Shown here: positions 13,968 through 21,472 of the stretch, one piece after another | Layout of the letters: the number at the start of each line of letters is the position of its first letter | How positions within the stretch are numbered: position 1 is the stretch's first letter | Assembly: GCA_964614855.1 (NCBI GenBank) | Contig: CAZTMX010000029.1 | Location: 1-22,059, forward strand | Direction of reading: 5' to 3' | DNA from: CAWJHE01 sp964614855 | Lineage (GTDB): Bacteria > Chloroflexota > Anaerolineae > Anaerolineales > UBA4823 | DNA: 22,059 nt | The notes under the pieces: model-generated | The model's input: only the letters and a program-made list of their open reading frames with translations | Told to the model about the DNA's origin: nothing | The model's database searches: none | Translations under genes and position numbers: made by a program

Positions 13968-14231
13968 AGCGTGCACCGATTCTTTGTGAGAGGCCGTCTT
14001 TTCTGCCTCCACAGCCAGGCAGGTCAATGTCTGTGTGACACCTGGGATCGGTTGGATCTGGTTGTAGACCACATCGCCAATGCCGTTTAAATCTTCCGTT
14101 TCAATGATAGCAACCGCATCGTATGGGCCAAAAGTCATAAAGGCATCGATGACAGCATCCACGCGAAACAAATCGCGAACAACCAGCTCTACTTCACCGG
14201 TGCGGATTTTGATCAACACAATCCCTTTCAT
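13953..14231 (-). CDS. Stand-alone Lrp/AsnC ligand-binding (RAM) domain protein
   Basis: This 92-residue protein is a lone RAM/AsnC-type effector-binding domain: the strand VLIKIRTGEVELVVRDLF, the family motif TFGPYDAVAIIETEDL (about residues 35-50) and the ending IQPIPGVTQTLTCLAVE. There is no helix-turn-helix, so it cannot bind DNA in the usual Lrp manner. Such proteins form dimers or decamers and may bind amino acids or modulate full-length Lrp proteins. ATG 14231 is preferred over an in-frame TTG at 14255, because AAAGGAG lies between them. It is transcribed divergently from the SWIM gene. Confidence 0.9.
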   Translation of the reverse strand: MKGIVLIKIRTGEVELVVRDLFRVDAVIDAFMTFGPYDAVAIIETEDLNGIGDVVYNQIQPIPGVTQTLTCLAVEAEKTASHKESVHALKHR

Positions 14232-14294
14232 GGCAATGTATTCTCCTTTGAACAAACCCCTTTAGACAACGAACGAAAGAAAGCGATTGAAATG

Positions 14295-14323
14295 ATTCTA
14301 AACCAGCGCTGGTTGAAAGTCAA
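14295..14323 (-). promoter_or_regulatory. Promoter of the RAM-domain gene
   Basis: On the minus strand TTGACT (14323-14318) and TAGAAT (14300-14295) have a 17-base spacer. The -35 lies inside the left arm of the 12-bp inverted repeat. Confidence 0.7.
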
Positions 14324-14356
14324 ATTAATGAACCAAATTCAAGGTTGACTTTCAAC
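14312..14356. repeat. 12-bp inverted repeat carrying both divergent -35 elements
   Basis: GTTGAAAGTCAA (14312-14323) and TTGACTTTCAAC (14345-14356) are perfect inverted copies, 21 bases apart. Each arm contains the -35 TTGACT of one of the two divergent promoters. It is a good candidate operator for a shared dimeric regulator. Confidence 0.8.
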
Positions 14357-14373
14357 TCAAGACGGAATACAAT
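14345..14373 (+). promoter_or_regulatory. Promoter toward the 13-codon ORF and SWIM gene
   Basis: TTGACT (14345-14350) and TACAAT (14368-14373) are 17 bases apart, with an expected start near 14380. The ribosome site AGAGGAG (14385-14391) of the short ORF follows immediately. Confidence 0.75.
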
Positions 14374-14400
14374 AAGATCACGTTAGAGGAGATAACCACC

Positions 14401-14442
14401 TTGCGCGGATTTGATGAAAAACACTTCACCTACCACAATTGA
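14401..14442 (+). CDS. Putative 13-residue leader peptide
   Basis: A TTG-initiated ORF encodes MRGFDEKHFTYHN and stops at 14440-14442. It is preceded by AGAGGAG (14385-14391) at a normal spacing. It lies between a strong promoter and an intrinsic terminator that starts on its last stop-codon base. There is no run of one amino acid, as would be typical of classical attenuators. Real translation is inferred, not shown. Confidence 0.4.
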   Translation: MRGFDEKHFTYHN

Positions 14443-14468
14443 AAGGCACGTTTTCGCGTGCCTTTTTT
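14442..14468 (+). terminator. Intrinsic terminator upstream of the SWIM gene
   Basis: AAAGGCACG (14442-14450) pairs with CGTGCCTTT (14457-14465), followed by TTT to 14468. The SWIM gene begins 39 bases later with no obvious separate promoter, so this may be an attenuator. Confidence 0.85.
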
Positions 14469-14507
14469 GCTATTTAATTACAAAAAAATGGAAAGGAGAA
14501 ACGATCA

Positions 14508-14747
14508 ATGGATTACGGGATGATCGGAAAAATTGAAAAGGCCAAACGCTATGCAGAAGAACGGGACCGCATACGTATTGACGCACTTACCTGTACGTTT
14601 GGCGGTGACAACAACCCGCATACTGTTACTTTGAAAGATGGTGTCTGGGAATGCGACTGTGACTTTTTCCGCAGCCGCGGTCGCTGCAGCCACACCATGG
14701 CGCTTGAGATTGTGCTGGAGGGCATGCTCCCCGAAGCCGTAGAGTAG
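14508..14747 (+). CDS. Small SWIM zinc-finger protein
   Basis: This 79-residue protein is essentially a lone SWIM domain. The zinc ligands C-x-C-x(n)-C-x-H are seen as WECDCDFFRSRGRCSHTMALE (about residues 48-68). SWIM domains bind DNA or proteins and usually sit in larger proteins such as SWI/SNF ATPases and MuDR transposases; small stand-alone versions occur in Chloroflexota and archaea. ATG 14508 has AAAGGAGAA upstream. A hairpin terminator follows. The partner is unknown. Confidence 0.85.
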   Translation: MDYGMIGKIEKAKRYAEERDRIRIDALTCTFGGDNNPHTVTLKDGVWECDCDFFRSRGRCSHTMALEIVLEGMLPEAVE

Positions 14748-14784
14748 GGCTGTGTCCAGTTTGTAAGTATTGAAGAAAATGGAG

Positions 14785-14810
14785 ACGAGCCCCACAACCG
14801 GGGCTCGTTT
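14785..14810 (+). terminator. Hairpin after the SWIM gene
   Basis: ACGAGCCCC (14785-14793) pairs with GGGGCTCGT (14800-14808) around a 6-nt loop, with only TTT after it. The next start codon (14816) is 6 bases beyond, so the hairpin also sits where the next gene's ribosome site should be. Confidence 0.65.
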
Positions 14811-14815
14811 GGCTT

Positions 14816-15454
14816 ATGACTGCCATCGATTACGATTCTTTTTACGCCGGTTTTGATGCCCCGCTTTCCGATCTGGATTGCGGGAAATACTGCGCCCCCT
14901 ACAACCGTTCAGGCGTGCCTTTTTGCTGTGATACGCGCCATGCAGTACCGACAGTGTACTGCGACGAGTGGGATTATCTGCAGGCGCACACCGATCTCTG
15001 GCATCCCTGGCAGGGTCGCTCTCCCGCAGAAACCCGGCGGGTACAGGATGAGACGCCGGAAAATATGCTGCTGGTTGAATGCCAGGGTCACCTCCTGTGC
15101 CAGCGCAATTACCGCTCCATTACCTGCCGCGCTTTCCCGTTTTTTCCGTACATTACGCGCGACGACTGGTTTATCGGGATGGCATATTACTGGCAGTATG
15201 AATACGCCTGTTGGGTGATCAAAAACCTGGCCGTGGTGACACCCCATTTCCGGGCGCAGTTTTTCACTGCCTTCGACCAGATATTTGATCTGGTGCCCGG
15301 AGAGCGCGACGGCTACCGCCTGCTCTCTGCCAGCATGCGCCGGGTCTTTGGGCGTTGGCACCGCTCCATCCCCATCCTGCACCGGGATGGCGGAATTTAC
15401 GAAGTAACGCCGCGCGACGGCAAGATGCGCCGCGTTCTTAAAAAAGATAAATGA
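14816..15454 (+). CDS. YkgJ-like Cys-rich metal-binding protein
   Basis: This 212-residue protein has many Cys residues: C22, C26, C37-C38, C49, C89, C95, C104 and C132. The block SITCRAFPFFPYI (about 101-113) resembles the 'CRxFPF' signature of the YkgJ / UPF0153 putative zinc- or iron-chelating family, for which no reaction is established. ATG 14816 has no recognisable Shine-Dalgarno because the terminator hairpin ends 8 bases upstream. Its stop overlaps the ATG of the following fragment (ATGA at 15451-15454), suggesting that the two once formed an operon. Confidence 0.7.
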   Translation: MTAIDYDSFYAGFDAPLSDLDCGKYCAPYNRSGVPFCCDTRHAVPTVYCDEWDYLQAHTDLWHPWQGRSPAETRRVQDETPENMLLVECQGHLLCQRNYRSITCRAFPFFPYITRDDWFIGMAYYWQYEYACWVIKNLAVVTPHFRAQFFTAFDQIFDLVPGERDGYRLLSASMRRVFGRWHRSIPILHRDGGIYEVTPRDGKMRRVLKKDK

Positions 15455-15612
15455 TATTCTCTACAGCAACCGCCAACCTGTACTTCTATCCCTTTGAACA
15501 AACCCTTGAAATAATTGCAGAGGTAGGATTTCACAATATTGAATTAGATTTGTACTGGGACAGGAAAGACTGGGCAATGGATACCACCCACTATTTGATC
15601 AAGAAAGCTTGA
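15451..15612 (+). pseudogene. Truncated sugar isomerase/epimerase (TIM-barrel) N-terminus
   Basis: The 53-residue ORF begins MIFSTATANLYFYP and contains EIIAEVGFHNIELDLYW. This is the first beta-strand, helix and second strand of the xylose-isomerase-like / AP-endonuclease-2 family of sugar-phosphate isomerases. Family members have about 250-280 residues, so some 80% is missing: after TTHYLIKKA it stops, and no continuing frame is found before arsM. It overlaps the preceding gene by 4 bases. This is most likely a decayed or internally deleted gene. Confidence 0.65.
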
Positions 15613-15665
15613 GCGCTGTTACGCTGGAGCGTTCTTTTTCTTCGCCAATAAAGCAAGATAGAGAG

Positions 15666-15731
15666 ATGAACCGTACTGAATTGGTTAACCGTATGAAAGA
15701 GGCGCGTTTGAGAATGGAGCAATACTTTTGA
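15666..15731 (+). CDS. Possible 21-residue ORF overlapping the arsM start
   Basis: ATG 15666 opens a short ORF (MNRTELVNRMKEARLRMEQYF) whose TGA (15729-15731) overlaps the TTG start of the next gene. GAGAG lies just upstream of its ATG. It could be a coupling peptide or the C-terminal remnant of the truncated isomerase. Either is speculative. Confidence 0.25.
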   Translation: MNRTELVNRMKEARLRMEQYF

Positions 15732-17113
15732 GTGATAATAATCAGAAACCAGCCTTGCACAGTCCAATTTTCTCCGAAGGGCTTCGCACAGCAGTTATTT
15801 CGACAGCATATTTACGTCCTGAAATGGAGGTCGCGGTTATCGGTGCTGGCGCAAGGTTTATCAGCGCCGGGCTGGCGCCGCTGGTGCAGCGCGTGGATGT
15901 TATCGTTAATTCGGAAGAGATGCTGGCTGAAGCGCGCCGTGAACTGCAGGATTTTTCGAATATCGATATCAAACAAGCTGGTGGCCTTTCTGTCTCTCTG
16001 GAGGAAAGCAGCCTGGACGTAGTCTTCTCGGTGCATCATCTGGATGGCAACTCGGACCCGCTGGTTGGTCTACAGCAGATGGCGCGTTTGCTCAAGCCGG
16101 GCGGAAGGCTGGTGCTCGGCGGATGGGCTGCTGGCCTCAGTTCAAAGACGAAAGAGGGAGTGGCTATCCCCAGCCAGGGATTAGATAAAGCTGCGCTTCA
16201 TGACTGGCTGGTGCAGGCTGGTTTGGTAAATGTGCTGATTCATTCAACAGGTGATTGGTTCTGTGCAACCGGCACGCAGCGCCTGAGCGGCGCCCAGGGA
16301 GCCGTGCGCGAGCATTATGCCGCAGTGGCCCTCAACTCCGGCGGCTGCTGTGCTCCGGTGTCTGGGGTCGGAGAGGGCGTGGATAGCCAGCTGATAGCCC
16401 AGGGTTCTGGCAGTTGCTGTTCGCCCAGCCCGCTGATCAACCTGGAATCCCTGGAGGCGGTGCATTTTGAGACGGGATATGATCCAGACCAGCGCGCGGC
16501 TGCCCCACAGGAAGCCGCGGATTTCGCGTTGGGCTGCGGCAATCCCACCGCCATGGCCGCGCTGCGCCCGGGCGAAGTGGTGCTGGATATCGGCAGTGGC
16601 GGCGGTCTGGATGCCTTCCTGGCGGCGCGCCAGGTGGGGGTCAGCGGCAAGGTGATCGGTGTAGATATGACCCCTGAAATGCTGCAGCGCGCTCGCGCCT
16701 CGGCACAAAAAGCAGGTCTTTCCCAGGTGGAGTTCCGCCAGGGTCAGGCGGAGGCGCTGCCGGTAGATGACGCCAGCGTGGATGTCATCCTTTCGAATTG
16801 TGTGATTAACCTATCCGAAGACAAAGGACAGGTATTCCGCGAAGCCTTCCGTGTGCTAAAACCGGGCGGGCGGCTGGAGATCAGCGATATGGTGACCGGC
16901 AGCGCGTTTCCAGCACAGCTGCGCCAGGACCCGCACAACTGGGGCGGTTGCGTTTTTGGCGCCTTGCCCGAGCAGGAATACCTGGACCTGATCGCCTATG
17001 CCGGGTTTGTGGAAGTTGAGAAGAGGAAGCAAGTCCCTGCAGGCATTGTTGCCGGGGTGAAGCTGTCGAGTATAACTGTGCGGGCGGTGAAACCTTTGTG
17101 TGAACTTCTATAG
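15728..17113 (+). CDS. arsM: ArsM-type arsenite methyltransferase with extra N-terminal methyltransferase-like domain
   Basis: This 461-residue protein is predicted to transfer methyl groups from SAM to As(III). The C-terminal half (about 194-461) is ArsM-like: VREHYAAVA, Cys pairs C207-C208 and C230-C231, GCGNPTA (C270), SAM motif I DIGSGGG (287-293), LSNCVINL (C358) and WGGCVFGAL (C408). C270, C358 and C408 match the As(III)-binding cysteines. The N-terminal ~185 residues look like a second Rossmann methyltransferase fold (VAVIGAGARF, LLKPGGRLVLGGW) without a proper GxGxG loop, so probably inactive. TTG 15728 has GGAG at 15716-15719. No arsR or arsenic transporter gene is nearby. Confidence 0.85.
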   Translation: MSDNNQKPALHSPIFSEGLRTAVISTAYLRPEMEVAVIGAGARFISAGLAPLVQRVDVIVNSEEMLAEARRELQDFSNIDIKQAGGLSVSLEESSLDVVFSVHHLDGNSDPLVGLQQMARLLKPGGRLVLGGWAAGLSSKTKEGVAIPSQGLDKAALHDWLVQAGLVNVLIHSTGDWFCATGTQRLSGAQGAVREHYAAVALNSGGCCAPVSGVGEGVDSQLIAQGSGSCCSPSPLINLESLEAVHFETGYDPDQRAAAPQEAADFALGCGNPTAMAALRPGEVVLDIGSGGGLDAFLAARQVGVSGKVIGVDMTPEMLQRARASAQKAGLSQVEFRQGQAEALPVDDASVDVILSNCVINLSEDKGQVFREAFRVLKPGGRLEISDMVTGSAFPAQLRQDPHNWGGCVFGALPEQEYLDLIAYAGFVEVEKRKQVPAGIVAGVKLSSITVRAVKPLCELL

Positions 17114-17138
17114 GTATTTTTGGTAAAATCTTAACACC

Positions 17139-19250
17139 TTGATCATCATCTATTTTCTCTACGGCTTATGTTTTGGCGGATTGGGTCTAACCGCCTATTT
17201 ACAGATGCGCCGAGATGCGGATTTACCTCTCAAAAAGCAGCTCCCCTGGCTGGCTGCATTTGGTTTTGTTTATGGCGCAACCGGTTGGGTGGAGATGTTC
17301 ATGTTAAGCGAAATGACCAGCGATATTGGAAAAGTCTTGGTCATCTTACGCATGATGCTGCAGCCGCTTTCCGGATTGCTTATCTTGATCTTTGGTTGGC
17401 GAGTGCTAACCCAACTGGCGCCTCTACCTTCCTGGATGATCTTTGTGCCGGGAGTGATGATTGTGCCGATTGCTTATGTGATTACATACGCTGTGACCAC
17501 CTTCATTACACCATCTCCATTAGAGATCCCAATCGATATCTGGTCGCGGTACTTGCTTTACTTGCCTGGTGCAATCATGGCAGGGATTGGATTTTTACGT
17601 CAGTGGATGATCCAAAAAAAACTTGGTTATCCCGATATCAGTAACATGATGCTGGGCGCCGGTCTTGCCTTTATATTTGAGGCTTTTATTGTTGGGCTGG
17701 TCGTACCGGCAGCGCCATATGGTCCGGCTTCCTACTATAACTATGACCGTGTGTTGGATACAGCATTTGTTGTAGGAGAGTATATAACCAACAAGCCTTT
17801 TGGTTTGCACGGTTGGTTGGATTATGAACGCGTGCTTACAGCAACAGGCTTACCAATCCAGTTCTGGCGTTTAATATCGGCGGTTGTATTAACTTTTTTT
17901 GTTAGCCGAGGTTTGGATGTATTCGAAGCGATGTCCAGGCGCAAAGTGGAGGTTTTAACCGGAGAGCGTGACCGGGCACAGAGAGATGCCTTCCAGGCAC
18001 AGATTGTTGCCCGGCAAACAGCAGAGAATTGGACTGAACTATTGGTGAATATAAGCCAGCGTGTCGCTGAATTGAACGATGTTGATAAGGTGCTGGTTTA
18101 CATTATCGAAAATGCACGCATCTTGCTCAGATCCAATTACATGGCGATTGCAATTGTTAATGAGCGTTTCCCATGTCTGGAGTTGAAATATTTCTCAAGA
18201 AATAATCAAACAGAAATGGTCTCATCCAGTGTAATGATTAAAAATCCCTTGATCCTGGATGCCCTAATGACGGCGCAATCATTCCGGTCTACAGTTGAAT
18301 GGCAAGCAGAAAAGGGTGATGTGCGTGAGCAATATTCCGATATTTGTATTTTCGAGGATTCCATTGTCAAAAATGTGGCAATCGTGCCGGTGATCCTAGA
18401 TAACAGTCCGATTGGGGTATTATGGATTGCCCGTAATACTGACGAAGAATATTCTGATACGGATCTTATCTGGTTGGAATGTATTGCAGACCAGGTAGTT
18501 ATTGCCATCCAGCACGGGTGGATGACTTCACAGTTGCAGTCACTTTCAGTTGCAGAGGAAAGAGCGCGCATCGCCAGAGAAATGCATGATGGCCTGGCTC
18601 AGATACTGGGTTATCTGAACGTACAGGTGCAAACGCTGGATGCGCTCTTGAAAAAGGAGAAATGGGAGAAACTCTCGGATGAGATTGCCAGCATGCGGAA
18701 AGCAGTGCAAACAGCACATGCTGATGTGCGCGAAAATATTCTTAGTCTGCGGACCACACTGGCACACGAAACAGGCTTGGTGCCAGCCATGCTCAAGTAC
18801 ATTGAGGAATTTAGTTACCAGACAGGGATCGAAACGGTTCTGGAGAATAAGGCCGGCGATGACCTGGAACTTTCTTCTATTGCTGAAGTACAATTAGTTT
18901 GTATCCTACAGGAAGCATTGACCAATGTACGCAAACATGCTCGTGCGGGGGTGGTCAATGTTTCTTTGCAAAAAGAATTTCGTGATGAAGAAGCCTTTAT
19001 TCATATGGGGATCCAGGATAACGGTGTGGGTTTTAGTTTGCAAAAATCCGCTCGTTGTTTTGGGTTGCAGACAATGCGCGAGCGGGCGTCCAGTGTTGGC
19101 GGCCAGATGATTATCTTTTCAGCTGCAGGTCAAGGTACCCAACTGGAGTGCCGTCTGCCCTGTCTGAAACCTGAACAGCTTAAACGAAAAAGTGTTGTGC
19201 TAGCCGCTGGGCTCACATCGGATCAAAAGAATATTGTTCAACATGTATAG
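17139..19250 (+). CDS. NarL/DegS-type sensor histidine kinase with multi-span membrane sensor and GAF domain
   Basis: This 703-residue membrane kinase begins with about seven hydrophobic helices (residues 1-270). A coiled linker and a GAF-like domain (about 295-450) follow. The HisKA_3 dimerisation domain ERARIAREMHDGLAQ has phospho-acceptor H483. The ATPase shows the N box (LQEALTNVRKHA) and G1 (DNGVGF). It probably phosphorylates the NarL-type regulator at 20226. The start is TTG 17139, with no visible Shine-Dalgarno and only 25 bases after arsM; a TAAAAT at 17124-17129 could be a -10, giving a near-leaderless mRNA. The ligand is unknown. Confidence 0.88.
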   Translation: MIIIYFLYGLCFGGLGLTAYLQMRRDADLPLKKQLPWLAAFGFVYGATGWVEMFMLSEMTSDIGKVLVILRMMLQPLSGLLILIFGWRVLTQLAPLPSWMIFVPGVMIVPIAYVITYAVTTFITPSPLEIPIDIWSRYLLYLPGAIMAGIGFLRQWMIQKKLGYPDISNMMLGAGLAFIFEAFIVGLVVPAAPYGPASYYNYDRVLDTAFVVGEYITNKPFGLHGWLDYERVLTATGLPIQFWRLISAVVLTFFVSRGLDVFEAMSRRKVEVLTGERDRAQRDAFQAQIVARQTAENWTELLVNISQRVAELNDVDKVLVYIIENARILLRSNYMAIAIVNERFPCLELKYFSRNNQTEMVSSSVMIKNPLILDALMTAQSFRSTVEWQAEKGDVREQYSDICIFEDSIVKNVAIVPVILDNSPIGVLWIARNTDEEYSDTDLIWLECIADQVVIAIQHGWMTSQLQSLSVAEERARIAREMHDGLAQILGYLNVQVQTLDALLKKEKWEKLSDEIASMRKAVQTAHADVRENILSLRTTLAHETGLVPAMLKYIEEFSYQTGIETVLENKAGDDLELSSIAEVQLVCILQEALTNVRKHARAGVVNVSLQKEFRDEEAFIHMGIQDNGVGFSLQKSARCFGLQTMRERASSVGGQMIIFSAAGQGTQLECRLPCLKPEQLKRKSVVLAAGLTSDQKNIVQHV

Positions 19251-19270
19251 TTTTATAAGAAGCGTACTTT

Positions 19271-20194
19271 ATGAATGTTCGTGAATGGGCTTTACCAGTT
19301 TATACAATATTGATGGAATTGGCTACCGGCGCATTATTTATAATCTGGATTGTGCGAGCAATTTCGAAGAAAAGATATGACCGGGACCAAATTGAATTTG
19401 CTTTGCTAAACCCGTTATTGGTAGTTTTTTTGACTGCCGGTGTGGCGATGCTTGGGGCGCATTTTCATCTTAGCAAACCACACCTATCCTTTCTGGCGCT
19501 GTTAAATATTCGTAACTCGTGGCTCAGCCGAGAAATATTTTTTAACCTTTTCTTTGTTTTATCGACTGGCTGGTTGTTGTATTTGCAACTTTGGGCGGCT
19601 CCACGTTGGGAGTTAAGAACAATTGTGGGTTGGCTTTCGGTGGGTTTTGGCTGGGCAACTGTGTACAGCATGTCGCGGATTTATCTGCTGCCTACTCAAG
19701 CTATCTGGAACAATGAACTCACGGTTATTTCATTCATATGCACAACCTTGCTGTTAGGATTGATGTCGATGGCATCTCTCATGGTGATGGATCTTAAATA
19801 TTCTCAGGAGCGCGATTTACCAGTGGTTGAAATTCAGCGCCAGTTACTGTACCGCTTTTTGCCCTGGTTTTCCGGGGGCGCACTATTCATGGTCGCGGTG
19901 TTGCTAGGAGAGAATATCTATCAAATTTTCGCATTGGACCGAAGCGGTAATCCGACAGCCCAGATGAGCATGATGTTATTAACCGATCTGTATCCATGGT
20001 TGTTTGCGATGCGATTGATTCTTGTCTCAATTGGAGCAATTGGGTTTGCTATGGCCGTATACTGGCAGCGTTCTCGAAATGCGCCTTTAGGTACTTTGCT
20101 TGTTCCAGCTTATCTGACTTGTTTGTTTGTGATGATTGGTGAAATACTGGGACGATTCTTGTTCTACGCCACCCATGTCCGTATAGGCATCTAA
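19271..20194 (+). CDS. dmsC: DmsC-like membrane anchor of a DMSO-reductase-family complex
   Basis: This 307-residue protein has about eight transmembrane helices. The family block LSKPHLSFLALLNIRNSWLSREIFF (about residues 67-91) is the DmsC signature (HLG/SKP...LNxRxSWLSRE). DmsC anchors the DmsAB catalytic dimer and oxidises menaquinol. Here the gene lies between the sensor kinase and its response regulator, about 1.4 kb upstream of the catalytic-subunit gene, instead of after an iron-sulfur subunit. The ribosome site is weak. It could be the complex anchor or, less likely, a sensor accessory. Confidence 0.82.
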   Translation: MNVREWALPVYTILMELATGALFIIWIVRAISKKRYDRDQIEFALLNPLLVVFLTAGVAMLGAHFHLSKPHLSFLALLNIRNSWLSREIFFNLFFVLSTGWLLYLQLWAAPRWELRTIVGWLSVGFGWATVYSMSRIYLLPTQAIWNNELTVISFICTTLLLGLMSMASLMVMDLKYSQERDLPVVEIQRQLLYRFLPWFSGGALFMVAVLLGENIYQIFALDRSGNPTAQMSMMLLTDLYPWLFAMRLILVSIGAIGFAMAVYWQRSRNAPLGTLLVPAYLTCLFVMIGEILGRFLFYATHVRIGI

Positions 20195-20225
20195 CGACTT
20201 AAGAAATGTTTTCAAATGGTGAGAG

Positions 20226-20882
20226 ATGAAAATTAAGATATTGGTTGTGGATGATCACAAACTTTTCCGACAGGGATTAATCAGCTTAATGCAAACCCAT
20301 GATGATCTCGTCGAAGTTGTTGGGGAAGCTGAAACGGCAAAGGAAGCCGTTCAGCTTACCCAAATACTACATCCTGATGTTGTTTTAATGGATATCTATA
20401 TGCCCCTGGGTAGTGGATTAACTGCACTAAAAGAGATCCGCCAACAATTTCCAGATACTTCGGTGATTATGTTGACATCTTCTGAAGATGATGACCACTT
20501 ATACGAGGCAGTGCGCCTGGGTGCAGCTGGATACCTGCTCAAGAGCCTGGATGCTGATGAACTCTTTTCCTTGTTGATCGGAGTAACAAAGGGAGAGGCT
20601 GCGATGACCAAGGCTATGGCAACGCGCCTGCTGAAAGGGATTGTCCAACGATCCAGGGATGGAGAAAAAGGAGAGGAGACGTTAACCGAGCGAGAATTGG
20701 TTGTATTGCGATTGGTCGCCAGGGGTGCGAGCAACCAGCAGATTGCTGAAGAATTGGTCTTATCCGTCAATACCGTTAAAAGCCACCTGCGCAATATCCT
20801 TGATAAGTTACAGCTTGAAAATCGCACGCAAGCTGCCACATACGCCCTGGAACGGGGCTTGGTAACAAACCGCGAAGAATAA
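20226..20882 (+). CDS. NarL/FixJ-family response regulator
   Basis: This 218-residue regulator has a receiver domain with D9-D10, phospho-acceptor D56 (VVLMDIYMP), T85 region and K106 in GYLLKSLDADE. The LuxR-type helix-turn-helix (about 150-207) reads LTERELVVLRLVARGASNQQIAEELVLSVNTVKSHL. This pairs naturally with the HisKA_3 kinase two genes upstream. GGTGAGAG lies directly before ATG 20226. The downstream cytochrome and molybdoenzyme genes are its likely targets (inference from position). Confidence 0.94.
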   Translation: MKIKILVVDDHKLFRQGLISLMQTHDDLVEVVGEAETAKEAVQLTQILHPDVVLMDIYMPLGSGLTALKEIRQQFPDTSVIMLTSSEDDDHLYEAVRLGAAGYLLKSLDADELFSLLIGVTKGEAAMTKAMATRLLKGIVQRSRDGEKGEETLTERELVVLRLVARGASNQQIAEELVLSVNTVKSHLRNILDKLQLENRTQAATYALERGLVTNREE

Positions 20883-20894
20883 ATTTGGCTTAAT

Positions 20895-20910
20895 CATCCT
20901 TAAGGATGAG
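20895..20910. repeat. 16-bp perfect palindrome upstream of the cytochrome gene
   Basis: TCATCCTTAAGGATGA is fully self-complementary and lies 13 bases after the response-regulator stop. No T-tract follows. It could be a hairpin or a regulator binding site for the cytochrome/molybdoenzyme promoter. Confidence 0.45.
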
Positions 20911-21020
20911 ATGGGCTAATTCTGGGGGATGTTGTATCAAGTCTCTTTGATCGGTAAACTGAAACCAGGAAGATGAGATTATCCGCATCAGGTTTTGGTT
21001 TTAAGAACAGGAGGTTTGAA

Positions 21021-21449
21021 GTGCCAATGTATCGTATGCGATTACAATTTATATTCCCCTTGATTTTGGTGATGCTGCTCAGTGCATGTGCCCAGCCGCA
21101 AGCTAGCAGCGCTGAGCCCACCGCTCTGCCATACACCCCTAATGCACCCGCCGAACCTGTCGCACAGGCGCCTGCGGTTACAGAAGGAGACCCCGCCGCA
21201 GGGTTGAAGGTGTTTGGCCAATATTGTGCCGGCTGCCATTCTGTAGAAAAAGCAGTGGAATTATCTGGACCTTCTCTATTTCAGGCAGGAGTGCGATTGC
21301 AGCTCGAATTCATCAAACAGTCTATCCAGCATCCACTAGATTATATTAACCCTGCCTACCAGGAATCTGGCATGCCTGAGACCATCTACGAAGTGCTGAC
21401 CGAGCAGGAATTTAACGATTTGATCAGCTATCTTGTATCGCTTCAGTAG
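21021..21449 (+). CDS. c-type cytochrome lipoprotein
   Basis: This is a 142-residue exported electron carrier. The signal peptide ends in a lipobox LLSAC (about residue 20), so it is likely a lipoprotein. A Pro/Ala-rich linker follows, then a cytochrome c domain with heme site CAGCH and a probable axial Met in SGMPE, ending in the usual helix FNDLISYLVSLQ. The GTG at 21021 is chosen because AGGAGG (21009-21014) is 6 bases away; ATG 21027 is an alternative, and the longer frame from 20973 lacks a ribosome site. It may pass electrons to or from the downstream molybdoenzyme. Confidence 0.88.
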   Translation: MPMYRMRLQFIFPLILVMLLSACAQPQASSAEPTALPYTPNAPAEPVAQAPAVTEGDPAAGLKVFGQYCAGCHSVEKAVELSGPSLFQAGVRLQLEFIKQSIQHPLDYINPAYQESGMPETIYEVLTEQEFNDLISYLVSLQ

Positions 21450-21472
21450 ATATAACAATATCTTATAAGATG

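Noticed and set aside
14246..15503. The 15-mer CCTTTGAACAAACCC occurring near 14246 and 15489
   Set aside because: One copy is in a leader and the other in coding sequence. A single match of this length can arise by chance in 22 kb and no flanking similarity extends it.
15613..15660. Possible terminator after the truncated isomerase
   Set aside because: The best stem (ACGC with GCGT) is only 4 bp before a T-rich stretch, too weak to call.
20937..20952. ATCAA-N6-TTGAT resembling an FNR site
   Set aside because: The half-sites are in the reverse order and at the wrong spacing relative to TTGAT-N4-ATCAA, so an FNR/CRP assignment is not supported.
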